Shown here one piece after another: positions 24,827 through 34,925 of a stretch of 64,000 nucleotides of DNA. A model generated the notes under the pieces. That model did no database searches. It saw only the letters and a program-made list of their open reading frames with translations, and was not told the origin of the DNA. The stretch lies in NCBI RefSeq assembly GCF_025024155.1, contig NW_026251717.1:310001-374000 (forward strand), read 5' to 3'. This stretch comes from Gamsiella multidivaricata. Its lineage: Eukaryota; Mortierellomycota; Mortierellomycetes; Mortierellales; Mortierellaceae. Position numbers and translations under genes: made by a program. Numbering within the stretch: position 1 is the stretch's first letter; every line of letters starts with the position of its first letter.

Positions 24827-25590
24827 GTCAAACCAGACTGTTCGATTTAGAGAAATGTTGACTCCCTTGTTGGGAGAAAAGTTCAACTTGCGTATTTGTA
24901 AATCCAACACAACGCACACTTTCCATGTAAGGCAAAACGAACCACACGCGTTCAAACATGAAAACGAACAGTTTCGTTTTGACCGTGCAGAACCTTTATG
25001 GGGCTAATTGTTTGGCCTACAGGCCTGCGAGAGTGATGAGAGTAATGGCGTTAGATAGATATTGGTTAAGGCTTTCCTGCTGCAGGATTGGATGGCGTCA
25101 GGTTAGATGTTGGCTGCCCAGTTAGTAAGGAATAAAAAACGAACAGCCGTATCACCGAACGCAGTGTGATATTTTACCCTTATTTTCACCTACAGATAAG
25201 AAAGTCAACAAGATAAGATAAGGATCTTTATTTTCAGGACAGACAGTACCTTATAAGGCGGTTCCCGTCTGCACCACGTGAAGGGTATTCTTCTCTGCTC
25301 GTACGTACCACAAAGGTCAATATAGTGCAGACCCTACAGCAGGAAAGCCTCGATCAATATCTATCTAACGCCATTACTCCCATCACTCTCACAGGCCTGT
25401 AGGCCAAGCAATTAGCCCATAAAGGTTATGCACGGTCGAAACGAAACTGTTCGTCTTCATGTTTGAACGCGTGTGGTTCGTTTTGCCTTACATGGAAAGT
25501 GTGCGTTGTGCGTTGGCCTTGACGGGAAGGTATTCGATTTACAAATACGCAAGTCTGAACTTTTCTCTAAATCGAAGAGTCTGGTTTGAC
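24827..25590. repeat. Fold-back element: inverted repeat with arms of about 260 bp
   Basis: The left arm 24,827-25,088 and right arm 25,332-25,590 are imperfect reverse complements around a 243 bp spacer. Shared stretches include GTCAAACCAGACT, GCACACTTTCCATGTAAGGC, CATGTTTGAACGCGTGTGGT-type sequence and GGCGTTAGATAGATATT. Each arm has its own small insertion (about 24 bp on the left). No transposase gene and no clear target duplication are visible. It could be a fold-back or MITE-like element or an inverted duplication. It sits between two tandem paralogues. Confidence 0.8.
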
Positions 25591-26730
25591 ACAAGGAAAA
25601 AAAAGGTTAATCTTGTGTGTTCAATCATATCGTACTCCGACGAGAAAGAGAGAGAGAGAAAGAGAGGAAGCAAGAAGAGACCCATTGGACTATTTCCAAA
25701 AACATTCCTTGAAGAACAATGGGGGCAGGGTGGATGCTGTGATGCTCTCGACAAGGCAGATCTGAGGACATCGACAAATGAAAATTGTCCGTTCAGGTAT
25801 TAGTGAGGGTCCAGCGATCGATCCACAGCCGATCACTTTTGCTGTTAGTCTATTTCAGGGCGAGGTACTTTTCTCATGTGGGTTCATACAACTGAAACCT
25901 TCGAGGGTGCTGAAATGAACGTACCGAGACTTATTCCAAGACCGAGGAGAGACCGCTCGACGGATTCCATAGACGGCAACCTTATTCGTCCACAACTAGT
26001 TGTGGAATGAGGGTGGATTGGGCGCTTGCTCACTTGCTCGCTCAGGAACTTATCTGTCTGGTCGAAACGGCTGAATGTGTTCCATGGCCTAGTTCCTTCG
26101 CTCTCTTGCTGCTCCCTCTCCACAAGTAAACATTCGGAGATATGAAGAAGCCCAGCGAACCAGCAGAGGGAGAATAACAAAGAGAATTCAACTCTCTTTT
26201 TGCTCACAGGTCATTCCAGTCGGACTTGCCTCCGCATCCGCTTTATTTCCCACTCGCTGGCGCCGAGATGTTCTTTACTTTCCTGCGCTGTGTCCATTAT
26301 TATTAACTTTCCGTTGCTGGACTCTCTTGCAGGTGGACGACTGTTTCTAGCGAAACCAAGGCTGTCTTGAGTTTGGAGCATATACGCGGAATGGGTCGAA
26401 AGAGTAGTCCGTGTACTTTGAACTCCTTTCCTCCTTTGAAGTTGTTTTTTTTTTTTTCTTTGCTTCCTCAGTCCTCACTCCCACATCCTCTCCACTCTCC
26501 TCTTCCTCTCCATCCGCTTCACGACCTTCTTTCCTCTTCCTCCTCCGACTCCATCAGCCACTCCATCTCATCCACACACCCACACCGTTACGACACTTGC
26601 TACCCCTCCCTCCCTTATCTCTCTTCCCCTCCCCTCTTCCCACATCTCATCTCTTCCACAATTACGCCCTCGATCGCGCGCTCAAACCACATCGTCACCG
26701 CTTTAGTAACAAAGTCAAAGCCCTTCCACA
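25591..26730. other. Promoter/leader region of paralogue B
   Basis: About 1.1 kb without a supported gene. It becomes strongly pyrimidine-rich from about 26,430 to the start codon, like the region before paralogue A. Confidence 0.5.
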
Positions 26731-28902
26731 ATGACTCATCTGTCCGATTACTCGTTTACCCAGCGAGCGATTGCCAACGGCTGGTTCTACCTTTGGTTCG
26801 TAACCTACGTCTTCCGATATGACCGCTTCCAAGCGCTGAATATCAAACGCATCTTACGATTTGAACTGCGCAGCATCGTAACATTGCTACTACTGATCGC
26901 TATCCCGCTACATCTAATGTAAGTTTTCCTGCTTTTAATATTTAACACATGGGATTTGGGATTTGTGCCTGTGTATGAGCGTTGATTCTTTGGCTCATGT
27001 GCAGTGCTTCCAGAAAGACCAATGGGTTATCTTGGTTGCTCAACAAGACTTTCCCAAGTGATCGGCATCTGTGCATGTGCCTATCCATGCATGCCGTTTT
27101 TCTTAGCCCTGAATCGAAAGAACAAAAAGCATATGAATATATGGATAGACACAGAAAATTGGCCTTGTGCTTGTACAACGCTACACTTAATCATCCATTG
27201 CATTAATTAGTGCTGACGCGCCTTTCTATATATTACATTTATTACTATTTAACTATAATACTACGTCGCGTAATACATAGATATGATATAGGATGTGCAA
27301 TGATCAAGTATCAGGAGGGTTTCTGGTCCAACCCTATATCCAACGAGATCATCAGTCGACCCTCCTTCCTCTGGAGCCAGCCCAACCAGGACACTGCCTC
27401 TGCGCTCGACTACGCCTTGGCCTGTTCAATGGCGCTTCTCACCAGCATCTTCTTCTTGCTCCAGTCGTTTTACCACTACATTTCAAAATCGGTCACAAAG
27501 TCGTCGTTCATGTCCAGCTTCGAGTTCCGGCTCAACATTGTGTGTTCTTTCATTGTGATCGCATTATTCCCGCTGCTCCAGTTTCTCTTCAGGAACAATC
27601 TTGCCTTCCGTGAGGCAGCCCCCCAGATGGCATTCAGCATCGTGACGCTAATTATTGGGTTCTTGGGCGTGAGGACCCATTTCAGGTTCAAGTCGTTGTT
27701 GAAGGTGGCGCTGTTAACGATCAATGAGAACACACAGGGTGTGGCCGAGAAGCTTGAGTACTTCAAGGACATGGTAACATTCTCTTCCAGACAGTGTTTT
27801 TAAGGGTCCAATTCTTGAGGATACAGGATGCTTACCTTTTTTTTTTTTTCTTCCTTTTCAATAGAACCTGATTCTCACATTTGCCATGATGGCCAACGGC
27901 GTATCCTTGGGCATCGCCTCTGCAGATGGTTTGACTTCTAGCCCCATTATCGCCCACAATAAGTTCGCATCTGATTTCCTGATCGCGAACCTCAACTTCT
28001 TCGAGTTCATTATCTGGGTGACCTTGGTGTTGATCTTTTACCCCCGTCGATCGGTCGCTGGCTCCACGTTTGGAGTGTCCACTAGCGGCGGAAGTCGCTC
28101 GCGCACGGTGCCCGTCAACACGCAAGCACAGAACCAGGACGACCACAAGCTAGGAAAAAACTATACACATAATAGCAGCGGTACAAAGTCCGGAGGTCGG
28201 TCGAATAATAACGCATCGAAGAACAGGCCCCCGAGCATTGTGGTCCCCTACCGTGCGCCCGAGAATTCGAACGCCAGGGCAGAGTACATTGATCTCCAGA
28301 TCTCACCCCGTCATAACCATAACCATAACAGCTTTGGATACAACGATCATGACACCTATCCTCTCACGCAGGGCGTGACACAGGACCGGACGGATGCTGT
28401 GCAGATGAACACGTTCAAACCCATGTATGATGATCCGTTGCAGGCTGATAGATCCTCGCCGTCGTCACATTCCTTGCCTAGACAGCAGCTCCACCGTCAA
28501 TCGCAACAACAACAACAACAACAACAACAGCAACAGCAGGAATATAATACTGTGGGGGCTATAAGATCCCCTCCTCATTCGCCTCTTGCTTCACCGTCGC
28601 GTCATGGTGCCGTATCACCATTGTCATTCTCGTTTGACCAGCGAGTCACCAGTCCAACGGCTCCGATCTTTGGCGTTGGCGTGCCTCGACAGTCACAGCC
28701 AACAGCCGCAACGACGAGGGTCGGACAGCATACGTTTGCGTTGGAGGATGCACCAGGGGTCGCGCACCAGCGCGCCAAGGCGGCGATGCAGCAACAGCAA
28801 CAGCAAGCGGTTATGGTGGATGAGTATGGGAACGGAAGGCCAGGCACCCCCACGACACCTACGCGTGCTAGAAAAGAGTTTCGGAGTCCACCTACGTACT
28901 GA
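26731..28902 (+). CDS. Uncharacterised seven-hydrophobic-segment membrane protein, paralogue B
   Basis: Three exons (26731-26918, 27281-27773, 27865-28902) encode 572 aa. It is co-oriented with paralogue A and similar through all membrane segments: MTHLSDYSFTQRAIANGWFY at the N-terminus, KSVTKSSFMSSFEFRLNIVCS, EKLEYFKDMNLILTF, NKFASDFLIANLNFFEFIIW and VTLVLIFYPR. The first two exon lengths and phases match A exactly. The intron that splits the last membrane segment in A (23,591-23,803) is absent here. The tail of about 275 residues diverges from A and includes polyglutamine runs (around 28,503-28,540 and 28,790-28,805) and SPP/TPT-rich segments. Function unknown; a membrane protein with a regulatory cytosolic tail is inferred from layout only. 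Confidence 0.85.
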
Positions 28903-29493
28903 AAGCGACTCTAGCAATTAGAATTGTACATTAGAAATTTCCACATTTTCATCTTTATCTGTTGCGGTCAACCGAAGAAGAAATAAAAGAGGAGATCTAT
29001 TCGACAGCCCCTCCCTTATACCCTTACATTGGGGGGTTTTTTTTGCGAGCATCCGAGTACAACGTACGCCATCGTCAAGGGGGTCCTGGAGTAACTAAAT
29101 CCTAGTTCTTTCTTACTAAAACCGTGGAGATGTTACTTGCCCTAACGAATATCACTCGCAGCCGTAAGCATACTTATTTTTTTTTACGAAAAAGACAGAA
29201 AAAACCTTCGCGTTTGAAGATGAACAGGGGCAAGTGGTATGCTCAGATAACCTAAGCCCATCCATAGTGTCCCTATAGCAGGATCATACATAACACGCAA
29301 ATCAATGGTTGGGTTTGTTAGTCTAACTAGTACCTTTTTTTATGTTCACATGGTACGGCACCTGCTTCACGAGGGGGCCTGTTGCTTTACGCCCAGCGCC
29401 AAGTATTTTACATGGATTTTCTGCATGGGTTGTCCAACTAATTATCCTCCAAAAAGAGGACCATGGGGGGTGGGCGCCGGAATCTCAAAAAAA
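28903..29493. other. Intergenic region before tRNA-Arg
   Basis: No gene seen. Bases about 29,342-29,420 resemble about 38,727-38,815 (shared TTCACGAG, TTTACGC and CCAAGTAT-TTACATGG blocks), so part of this stretch is probably an old dispersed repeat. Confidence 0.45.
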
Positions 29494-29565
29494 GCCCAAC
29501 GCGGGGATCGAACCCGCAACCTTCAGATTAGAAGTCTGATGCTCTACCGATTGAGCTAGCCGGGC
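29494..29565 (-). tRNA. tRNA-Arg(UCU)
   Basis: The reverse strand folds as a cloverleaf. The acceptor GCCCGGC pairs with GTTGGGC (two G-U), the D-arm is GCTC...GAGC, and the anticodon stem TCAGA/TCTGA has loop CTTCTAA (anticodon TCT). The T-arm is GCGGG-TTCGATC-CCCGC. Intact A and B boxes, no intron. A T7 run follows the 3' end on the minus strand and would serve as the Pol III terminator. Confidence 0.95.
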
Positions 29566-29861
29566 AGGCTGCTTTAAATTCGCGGTTTTAAAAACCTTTT
29601 TGATCCTAGAATTTTAAGGACCCAGCCACAGAGTGGCTTATGTGTTGTCGTTTTGGGGCAATTTTGGCCCTGACGGCTCGAGATCTTGCCAGCCAGGGTC
29701 ATCAGCATACTTTCTTTACTCTCCACTCCCTACTCTGCTCTTACCATTTCCTGTACGCCTGTTATTTCTTGGTTTTCCTCCATCCCTTTTTTATCTTTTC
29801 CCTCTACTTTTCTTATCTTTTCATCTCGTGTTGAGTTTCTCATTTAAAGACAACCAGGACG

Positions 29862-31574
29862 ATGCCAGCACACTCCTCTACACAGGCGATCTGCACCCGA
29901 ATTCTAATTCGTACTCGATCAAGGACAGCGCTTGCAAGGCGCCACCAGTCGACCTTCAGTTTCTTTTCTCGCAACAGAGATACAACACCCTTGCCTGGCA
30001 TTCCGACCCCTTCGAACACAGCTATCGAAACGAAAGGAACCAGCACTACGGTATCGTCAGCAGCTTCCTCCGCCCACTCCAATGATCTCAAGACCTCGCC
30101 TTCGTTTGCGAACGCCGCTCCACTCTTGGCCGCGATCCAGAATAAGGACCAAGATACAGCATGGATGGTTTATTCTGTGCTCAGCCGTGCGGGTCAATTG
30201 TCGTCTTTGCTTCCAATACACCACTCTCTTTTCCTCCGCAGCATTCGACCCGACAACCCCAACCGCTATGGATTCCAGGAGATTGCCAAACTGACGGAGC
30301 GGTTTGAACAGGTCTGGGCAGGGATGCGAGAATGCCATATCCAACCAAACATGAACGATTACACCGCCAGACTCGAGTTTTCTGTCGCGACACGACAGTA
30401 TCAGATGGTGGATTTGACCTGGACGGAGATGCGGGAGAAGGCAGGATCGTCGTTGGTCATGGATAGGGGACGAGCAACTGCTGCTGTTGGCACTCATGGG
30501 CCGTCGGTTCAGCCGACGCTGCATACCTACAATTTGATCCTGCAGTCGTGTGTGCCACGGAAGAATATTGGATTGGCCATGGAGACGATTACGCTGATGA
30601 GGCGTGCGGGGATCAAGCCCGACAACATGAGCTGGGATTATGTGCTGCAGATCCATACGAAGATGAAGAACTGGGGGGCAGTCGAGTCGACTTTCCGATC
30701 GGCGTTCATAACACCGGCGGTTGGCAGCTCAGGAGGTCAGCTGCAGCAGTATATTCAACAAAACGGATCAGCTTCTTCGTCGTCAGAGTGGATGACGATC
30801 CCATTGGGTCAACGCGCGAAGTCATTACATGGAGGCGTACTTTCTTTAAACAACAATCATGGCAACAACAGCAACAGGGAAAAATTAGTACCGACGCTGC
30901 AGAATGTCCACACGCTATTTTCGTTTTACGCATATACCCAGGACCTCGAGGATTTGCGGCACATGTTTGACAGCCATGTGCGATTGTTTGGACTGGTGCC
31001 GACGACGAGGTCCTACAATGAGATGATCAAGTTTGCGTTCTTGGCACGACGGGATAGTGATGGGCTGGAATTGTTCAAGGAACTGGCGCAGATTGGTCAG
31101 AATCTGGACAAGATGCAGCACAGCAACAGCAGCAGCAATGAGGATGGACAGCAACAGACTAGAGGTCATGCGGACCCAGCACAGGCGTCATTGCCGGTTA
31201 TGCAGGTTTGTGGACCGGATTTCGACACGTTCCAGATTTTGATCAAGAATGAGCTGATCGATGCTAGGAACCGATGGGGCCGCGCATGGAAATGGATCCA
31301 GGTAATGCAGGAGGCGTATGGACTTGAGCCGAGTGATAAGATGTTCAAGAGGACACTTGCGGCAATGAAACGGCGTCAAGGCTCGCCTCGCTGTGCCGAT
31401 GAGGCTACGGTGCAGGCGCTGCAAGCCAATTGGGACCAGGTTCGCGCTCGTCGTGAGAGCAAAGCCGTTATCAACGGTGGTGATGGTGGTGGTGGTGGTG
31501 GCGGCGCAGGAGGTTTTAGCGAGGCTGCAGAGGAGGATGACCAGGAGCTGGCGCAAGTAACCAGCAGCTCGTAG
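29862..31574 (+). CDS. Mitochondrial pentatricopeptide-repeat (PPR)-like protein
   Basis: Single exon, 570 aa. The N-terminus (MPAHSSTQAICTRILIRTRS, then ARRHQSTFSFF) is rich in Arg/Ser/Thr and lacks acids, a good mitochondrial presequence ending near an RR-HQST type cleavage context. The body contains PPR-like helical pairs: HTYNLILQSCVPRKN with MRRAGIKPDNMSWDYVL, and RSYNEMIKFAFLARRD with GLELFKELAQIG. Others are weaker. PPR proteins bind organellar RNA and act in its processing, stability or translation, so a role in mitochondrial RNA metabolism is inferred. Two low-complexity inserts (Ser/Asn/Gln-rich, about residues 410-440; poly-Gly near the C-terminus) are probably disordered. The particular target is unknown. 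Confidence 0.82.
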   Translation: MPAHSSTQAICTRILIRTRSRTALARRHQSTFSFFSRNRDTTPLPGIPTPSNTAIETKGTSTTVSSAASSAHSNDLKTSPSFANAAPLLAAIQNKDQDTAWMVYSVLSRAGQLSSLLPIHHSLFLRSIRPDNPNRYGFQEIAKLTERFEQVWAGMRECHIQPNMNDYTARLEFSVATRQYQMVDLTWTEMREKAGSSLVMDRGRATAAVGTHGPSVQPTLHTYNLILQSCVPRKNIGLAMETITLMRRAGIKPDNMSWDYVLQIHTKMKNWGAVESTFRSAFITPAVGSSGGQLQQYIQQNGSASSSSEWMTIPLGQRAKSLHGGVLSLNNNHGNNSNREKLVPTLQNVHTLFSFYAYTQDLEDLRHMFDSHVRLFGLVPTTRSYNEMIKFAFLARRDSDGLELFKELAQIGQNLDKMQHSNSSSNEDGQQQTRGHADPAQASLPVMQVCGPDFDTFQILIKNELIDARNRWGRAWKWIQVMQEAYGLEPSDKMFKRTLAAMKRRQGSPRCADEATVQALQANWDQVRARRESKAVINGGDGGGGGGGAGGFSEAAEEDDQELAQVTSSS

Positions 31575-32567
31575 ATTAAAATAAAACAAAATAAAATAAT
31601 AGATGTTTTTTCTTCTCTGCTAGTCTATTCTTTTTGTGCGCGGTTCGATATCGACTGCTTTATTTGGTTGGTTGATCCTTCGTTTTTATTTTTATTTTTT
31701 ATTTTTTATTTTTTATTGAGCTCTTCGATTACGCTGAATTCCCAATATCGCGATATTTTTGATCCTCAGGATGTAGAGCTCAGGATATCTTTCAACAACA
31801 ATACCCAACTACATGGTGTCGGCAAAAATCCATGCAATACGGCTGAAACTAGTGAGTTTCACACCACTAAAAAAAGGGGAAGGGCTTTATTGATATCTGC
31901 ACTCTTAAAATGATTAGAAGTATCCTTATGTTCAAGGGGTCCCATTTCAGAACTGCCTAACGGCTCATCGGGAGTATAGAGGGCATCAAAAAATCGGGTC
32001 CGCTACTAGGGGTGAAGGGTAGCTCAACCCTAAACGCAAACGGAATCTCAATCAGCTGAGCGAAGTAACAACTAAAACTATCCTATCAAATAAGTCGTAT
32101 CATGCGAGTCCCAAACAGGAGCCAGGCTTAGTACAGACACATCAGTTGTGATTTCTACGTTTATGGCTATGTTAAGAAGTTCCATCGTGCTTACTACAAT
32201 CGATGCGACGATCGATAGAACGGAAAAGAACGAGAGAAAAAGGGCTCTAAAGCGAGGATGAGCGAAAAAAAAAAGGTAAATGAAGAGTGGGCGCGATAAC
32301 AAAGGGAACAAAGGTATAGAAAGTGATAGAAAACAGGACTTCGAGCGAAGGATTTCTTTACTTCCTAGCTCGCCCTTTTGAGAACAGATTCTTTGCTTCT
32401 CCAGGAAACTTCATAGAAACATATAATAATCACGTAACTGCTAACAGAAAGAGATACGGTCTTGAGCGAAGAAGCAAAGCTTCCTAGAACCATGTATTTT
32501 TTTTTTTTTTAACATAAATCCCCATGATTCCTAGAACCATGTACTTAAAGAATACTGTATTAAAAGA
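31575..32567. other. Intergenic AT-rich region
   Basis: No supported gene. Contains TTTTA-type repeats around 31,685-31,717 and a short duplication of CCTAGAACCATGTA (about 32,484 and 32,531). Confidence 0.45.
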
Positions 32568-32579
32568 ATGTGAATGTGC

Positions 32580-32958
32580 TTTTTTTTTTTTTTTTTTTTT
32601 TATAACAAATTGTCTCTCGAGTCAATTGACTCTGCGAATCTATCAGACTAACTAGCAAAGATCTACTATCGCTGTCCTCACCACCAAAGCGGAACCGATC
32701 CACAGTCGCCAAAAGATAGGTCACATTCCCCGGGCCTACCCCTAGGGCCTGCGCAACAATTGCCACACCTCATTAGTGTGTTAAAAGCTGAAAACACCTT
32801 GTTACAAGAAGGGTATCTTCCCCATCCCCTCCATGGTTGTCAACCGCCTCCTCCCTTGCAGGCAATCCAGCAGCGTCCGATCCGCTGCGTCTGGGTCAAG
32901 CATGGGGCCAGGGCAGCTCCCGTTTACATGGTCAGCGAGTAATGCACCACACACTCTA
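32580..32958 (-). mobile_element. Poly(A)-tailed retroposon insertion 1 (minus orientation)
   Basis: Starts with a T22 run (an A-tail on the minus strand) and is flanked by perfect 12 bp direct repeats ATGTGAATGTGC at 32,568-32,579 and 32,959-32,970. That is the signature of target-primed reverse transcription. The 379 bp body has no recognised coding capacity or Pol III promoter, so it may be a 5'-truncated LINE tail or a processed RNA. The right-hand duplication was reused by the next insertion. Confidence 0.6.
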
Positions 32959-32976
32959 TGTGAATGTGCATTTAGT

Positions 32977-33800
32977 TTTTTTTTTTTTTTTTATTCAACA
33001 TGGCCTCCGAGAGAGAACAATCAGTGCTGGTTTCCTAGTGAATAGTCTCTGAGACTTGTGTCTATCTGGCCCTAAATCTTCTAGTGTGGCAGTCGCACCA
33101 TCTCCAACAACTTCACTGTAACCTCCCTAAGCGTCCCGAGGTCTTTCTCCTGCGATCCGCTCGGCTAGCTGGCAGGCTCCTCACCTGCTAATCTGCCAAG
33201 ACCATCTCTCCAATTGTAACCTGTACATCTGGGAGATGGTCTTGATTTCTTGAGAGCACGGAATCCGTTCTACTGGCTTGCGAGCCGAATCCTCTACTAT
33301 TGTAACATTTCCTCCACCTCCTCGTCCCGTCTTTCCTCCACCTGAGGTCACTGGATGTGAGCTCAGATTAGCCTATTATAAAGTGGGCCTACTCACTTTT
33401 GAACTTATACCTGTAACCCCGGCAGGGGTAGCTAAGACGCATGCTGCCAGTGCAGTGGAATAACTTGTACACCCTGGTGTATAGCTGGGAAGTTCTGAAC
33501 CAGCGCCTCTCGAAGTCCGGAGGCTAGCGCAAGGGTGAAATTTATTCTGAGCATTTTGTCAAGCGTTAAGGAAGGGGAAAGGAAACCCACAACGATTACA
33601 TGGGGTAGTGCCACTCAATGTGGGGGTCGCCGGGGAAAGGAAACCCACATAACTGAAGTGGGGTAGTACGCCCGACTCATGCTCCAAATAAATTTCTATG
33701 CGTAGCACATATTACTGTGCTTTAACCAGGGCTCGAACCTGGTCCCTTCGCGTTACAAGGGAGGTGCCCTGACCAGTATGCTAACTGAGCCATCGGGCCT
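32977..33800 (-). mobile_element. tRNA-headed retroposon (SINE-like) insertion 2
   Basis: 824 bp flanked by perfect 19 bp direct repeats TATGTGAATGTGCATTTAG at 32,958-32,976 and 33,801-33,819. Read on the minus strand it begins with a tRNA-like sequence carrying A- and B-box motifs and ends in an A-tail of about 18 residues. That is the order expected for a tRNA-derived SINE. It is longer than most SINEs. The body has a hairpin (CAAGACCATCTC paired with GAGATGGTCTTG, 33,198-33,245) and a tandem duplication of a unit starting GGGAAAGGAAACCCACA (about 33,573-33,680). Confidence 0.65.
33718..33799 (-). pseudogene. tRNA-like head of the retroposon
   Basis: The minus-strand sequence begins GGCCCGATGGCTCAGTTAGC (A-box-like) and contains CCAGG-TTCGAGC-CCTGG (a perfect T-arm and B box). 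The acceptor 3' strand does not pair with the 5' strand, the D-loop is too long and the anticodon stem is mismatched. It is therefore not a functional tRNA. Around the would-be anticodon it reads CTTGTAA, suggesting descent from a Thr(UGU)-type tRNA; that is tentative. Confidence 0.6.
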
Positions 33801-33900
33801 TATGTGAATGTGCATTTAGGGAGCGTAAGTCTGACTGCTTGCATTTATAGAATGATTTATAAATTGACTATATATAATTTTATGCTTCTCCATCTACAAT

Positions 33901-33980
33901 GTCAGCTTGGCCGAGTGGTTAAGGCGTATGACTTGAAATCATATGGGATCTCCCGCGCAGGTTCAAACCCTGCAGCTGAC
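33901..33980 (+). tRNA. tRNA-Ser(UGA)
   Basis: Class II tRNA. The acceptor GTCAGCT pairs with AGCTGAC, D-arm GCCGAGTGGTTAAGGC, anticodon stem TATGA/TCATA with loop CTTGAAA (anticodon TGA), a long variable arm (TGGGATCTCCCGC), and T-arm GCAGG-TTCAAAC-CCTGC. No intron. A T5 terminator at 33,987-33,991 follows closely. Confidence 0.96.
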
Positions 33981-34199
33981 GCGAACTTTTTGGGCTTCCA
34001 CTCTTTTGACAGGAAGAATATAATCTCACCCCCCCCGTGAGATTATCCCTCGTTTTGTCATCTCACAGGGGTGTAAGCGGGTTATTCTCACACCCCGGTA
34101 AGAATAATTCGAGCTTTTTTTTTCACGGGGAGGTGAGCGCCATATTCTCACGGGGATAGTCTGTAGGACCTCGTTTAAAAAAAAAAAAATCACTCGTTT

Positions 34200-34925
34200 A
34201 TTGTTCAAGGTCTGTTTCAGCAGGATGGAATTCTTTGGATGGTCGCGACATCTCACTGCGGCTCTTGATACATTTGCCTCTGGACGCCCCTTCGGCTTCA
34301 CCACAAGTGGGTCTTTGGTGACACCAAGACCTGCTTCGTTGTCAGATGCGTCCTGTAGCTCTATGAGTCCCGTCTCCGTTTCAGCGGGATTGAGAGGTTG
34401 TTGAGCGTTTGCATCGCATTGCTGGATCGGCTGTCCCCATGATGGCCAGCTCTCTCACGATCCCTGTAACATCTGCGTGCCGCTTTATCCTCAGTCGCTT
34501 CTCCTTCCTTGGCTGTGGTGCCGAGGATTCTGTAGAGAACAAGCTGTGCACAATCCTCGTACAAGTGCTGGCGGGGTGATCCTCAGTCCTGGTGGGGTGA
34601 CCTCGGTCCTGGTGGGGCGATGTAATGCGGGTAGGCGACTAGGAGCTTTGAACCAACTTTCGTCTCGAAACCTTCGAGATCCTGCCACTGCTCCTTGAAC
34701 CAGCGCTTGAGAACGAGGCTGCTCAAATACTCGCACCTGCTGTCCCCTTGCATCACGCAAAAGAAGTACCTGCACACAATCTCCGTGTTTTGCAGCAAGA
34801 GGCAGGTGCAAAAATATGAATGGCCAACCATAACCACAACGAACTCCTGTTGACTGAGACGGATCTTGTTGTGGATGGAATAAACCACAGTGATTTCAGC
34901 TGGGTCCAGTCTTGAGAGTAGTGAT
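34200..34925 (-). pseudogene. Mutator-like (MULE) transposase C-terminal relic with SWIM-type zinc motif
   Basis: The minus strand reads FVVVMVGHSYFCTCLLLQN then TEIVCRYFFCVM (about 34,750-34,850), matching the CxC...CxH SWIM pattern used by MULE/FAR1-type proteins except that the last His is Tyr. Downstream, in another frame, DPLVVKPKGRPEA (about 34,270-34,310) is like the DPxxxxxKGRPK block near the end of such transposases. Frame changes lie between the two. The catalytic DDE region is not recognised, so this is a decayed fragment. Confidence 0.5.

Noticed and set aside
27886..28902. Paralogue B as a gene starting at 27,886
   Set aside because: An internal Met within exon 3; upstream exons with conserved phases and lengths join in frame and encode the first six membrane segments.
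33718..33799. Functional tRNA gene
   Set aside because: The acceptor stem does not pair, the D-loop is oversized and the anticodon stem is mismatched; better explained as the head of a retroposon.
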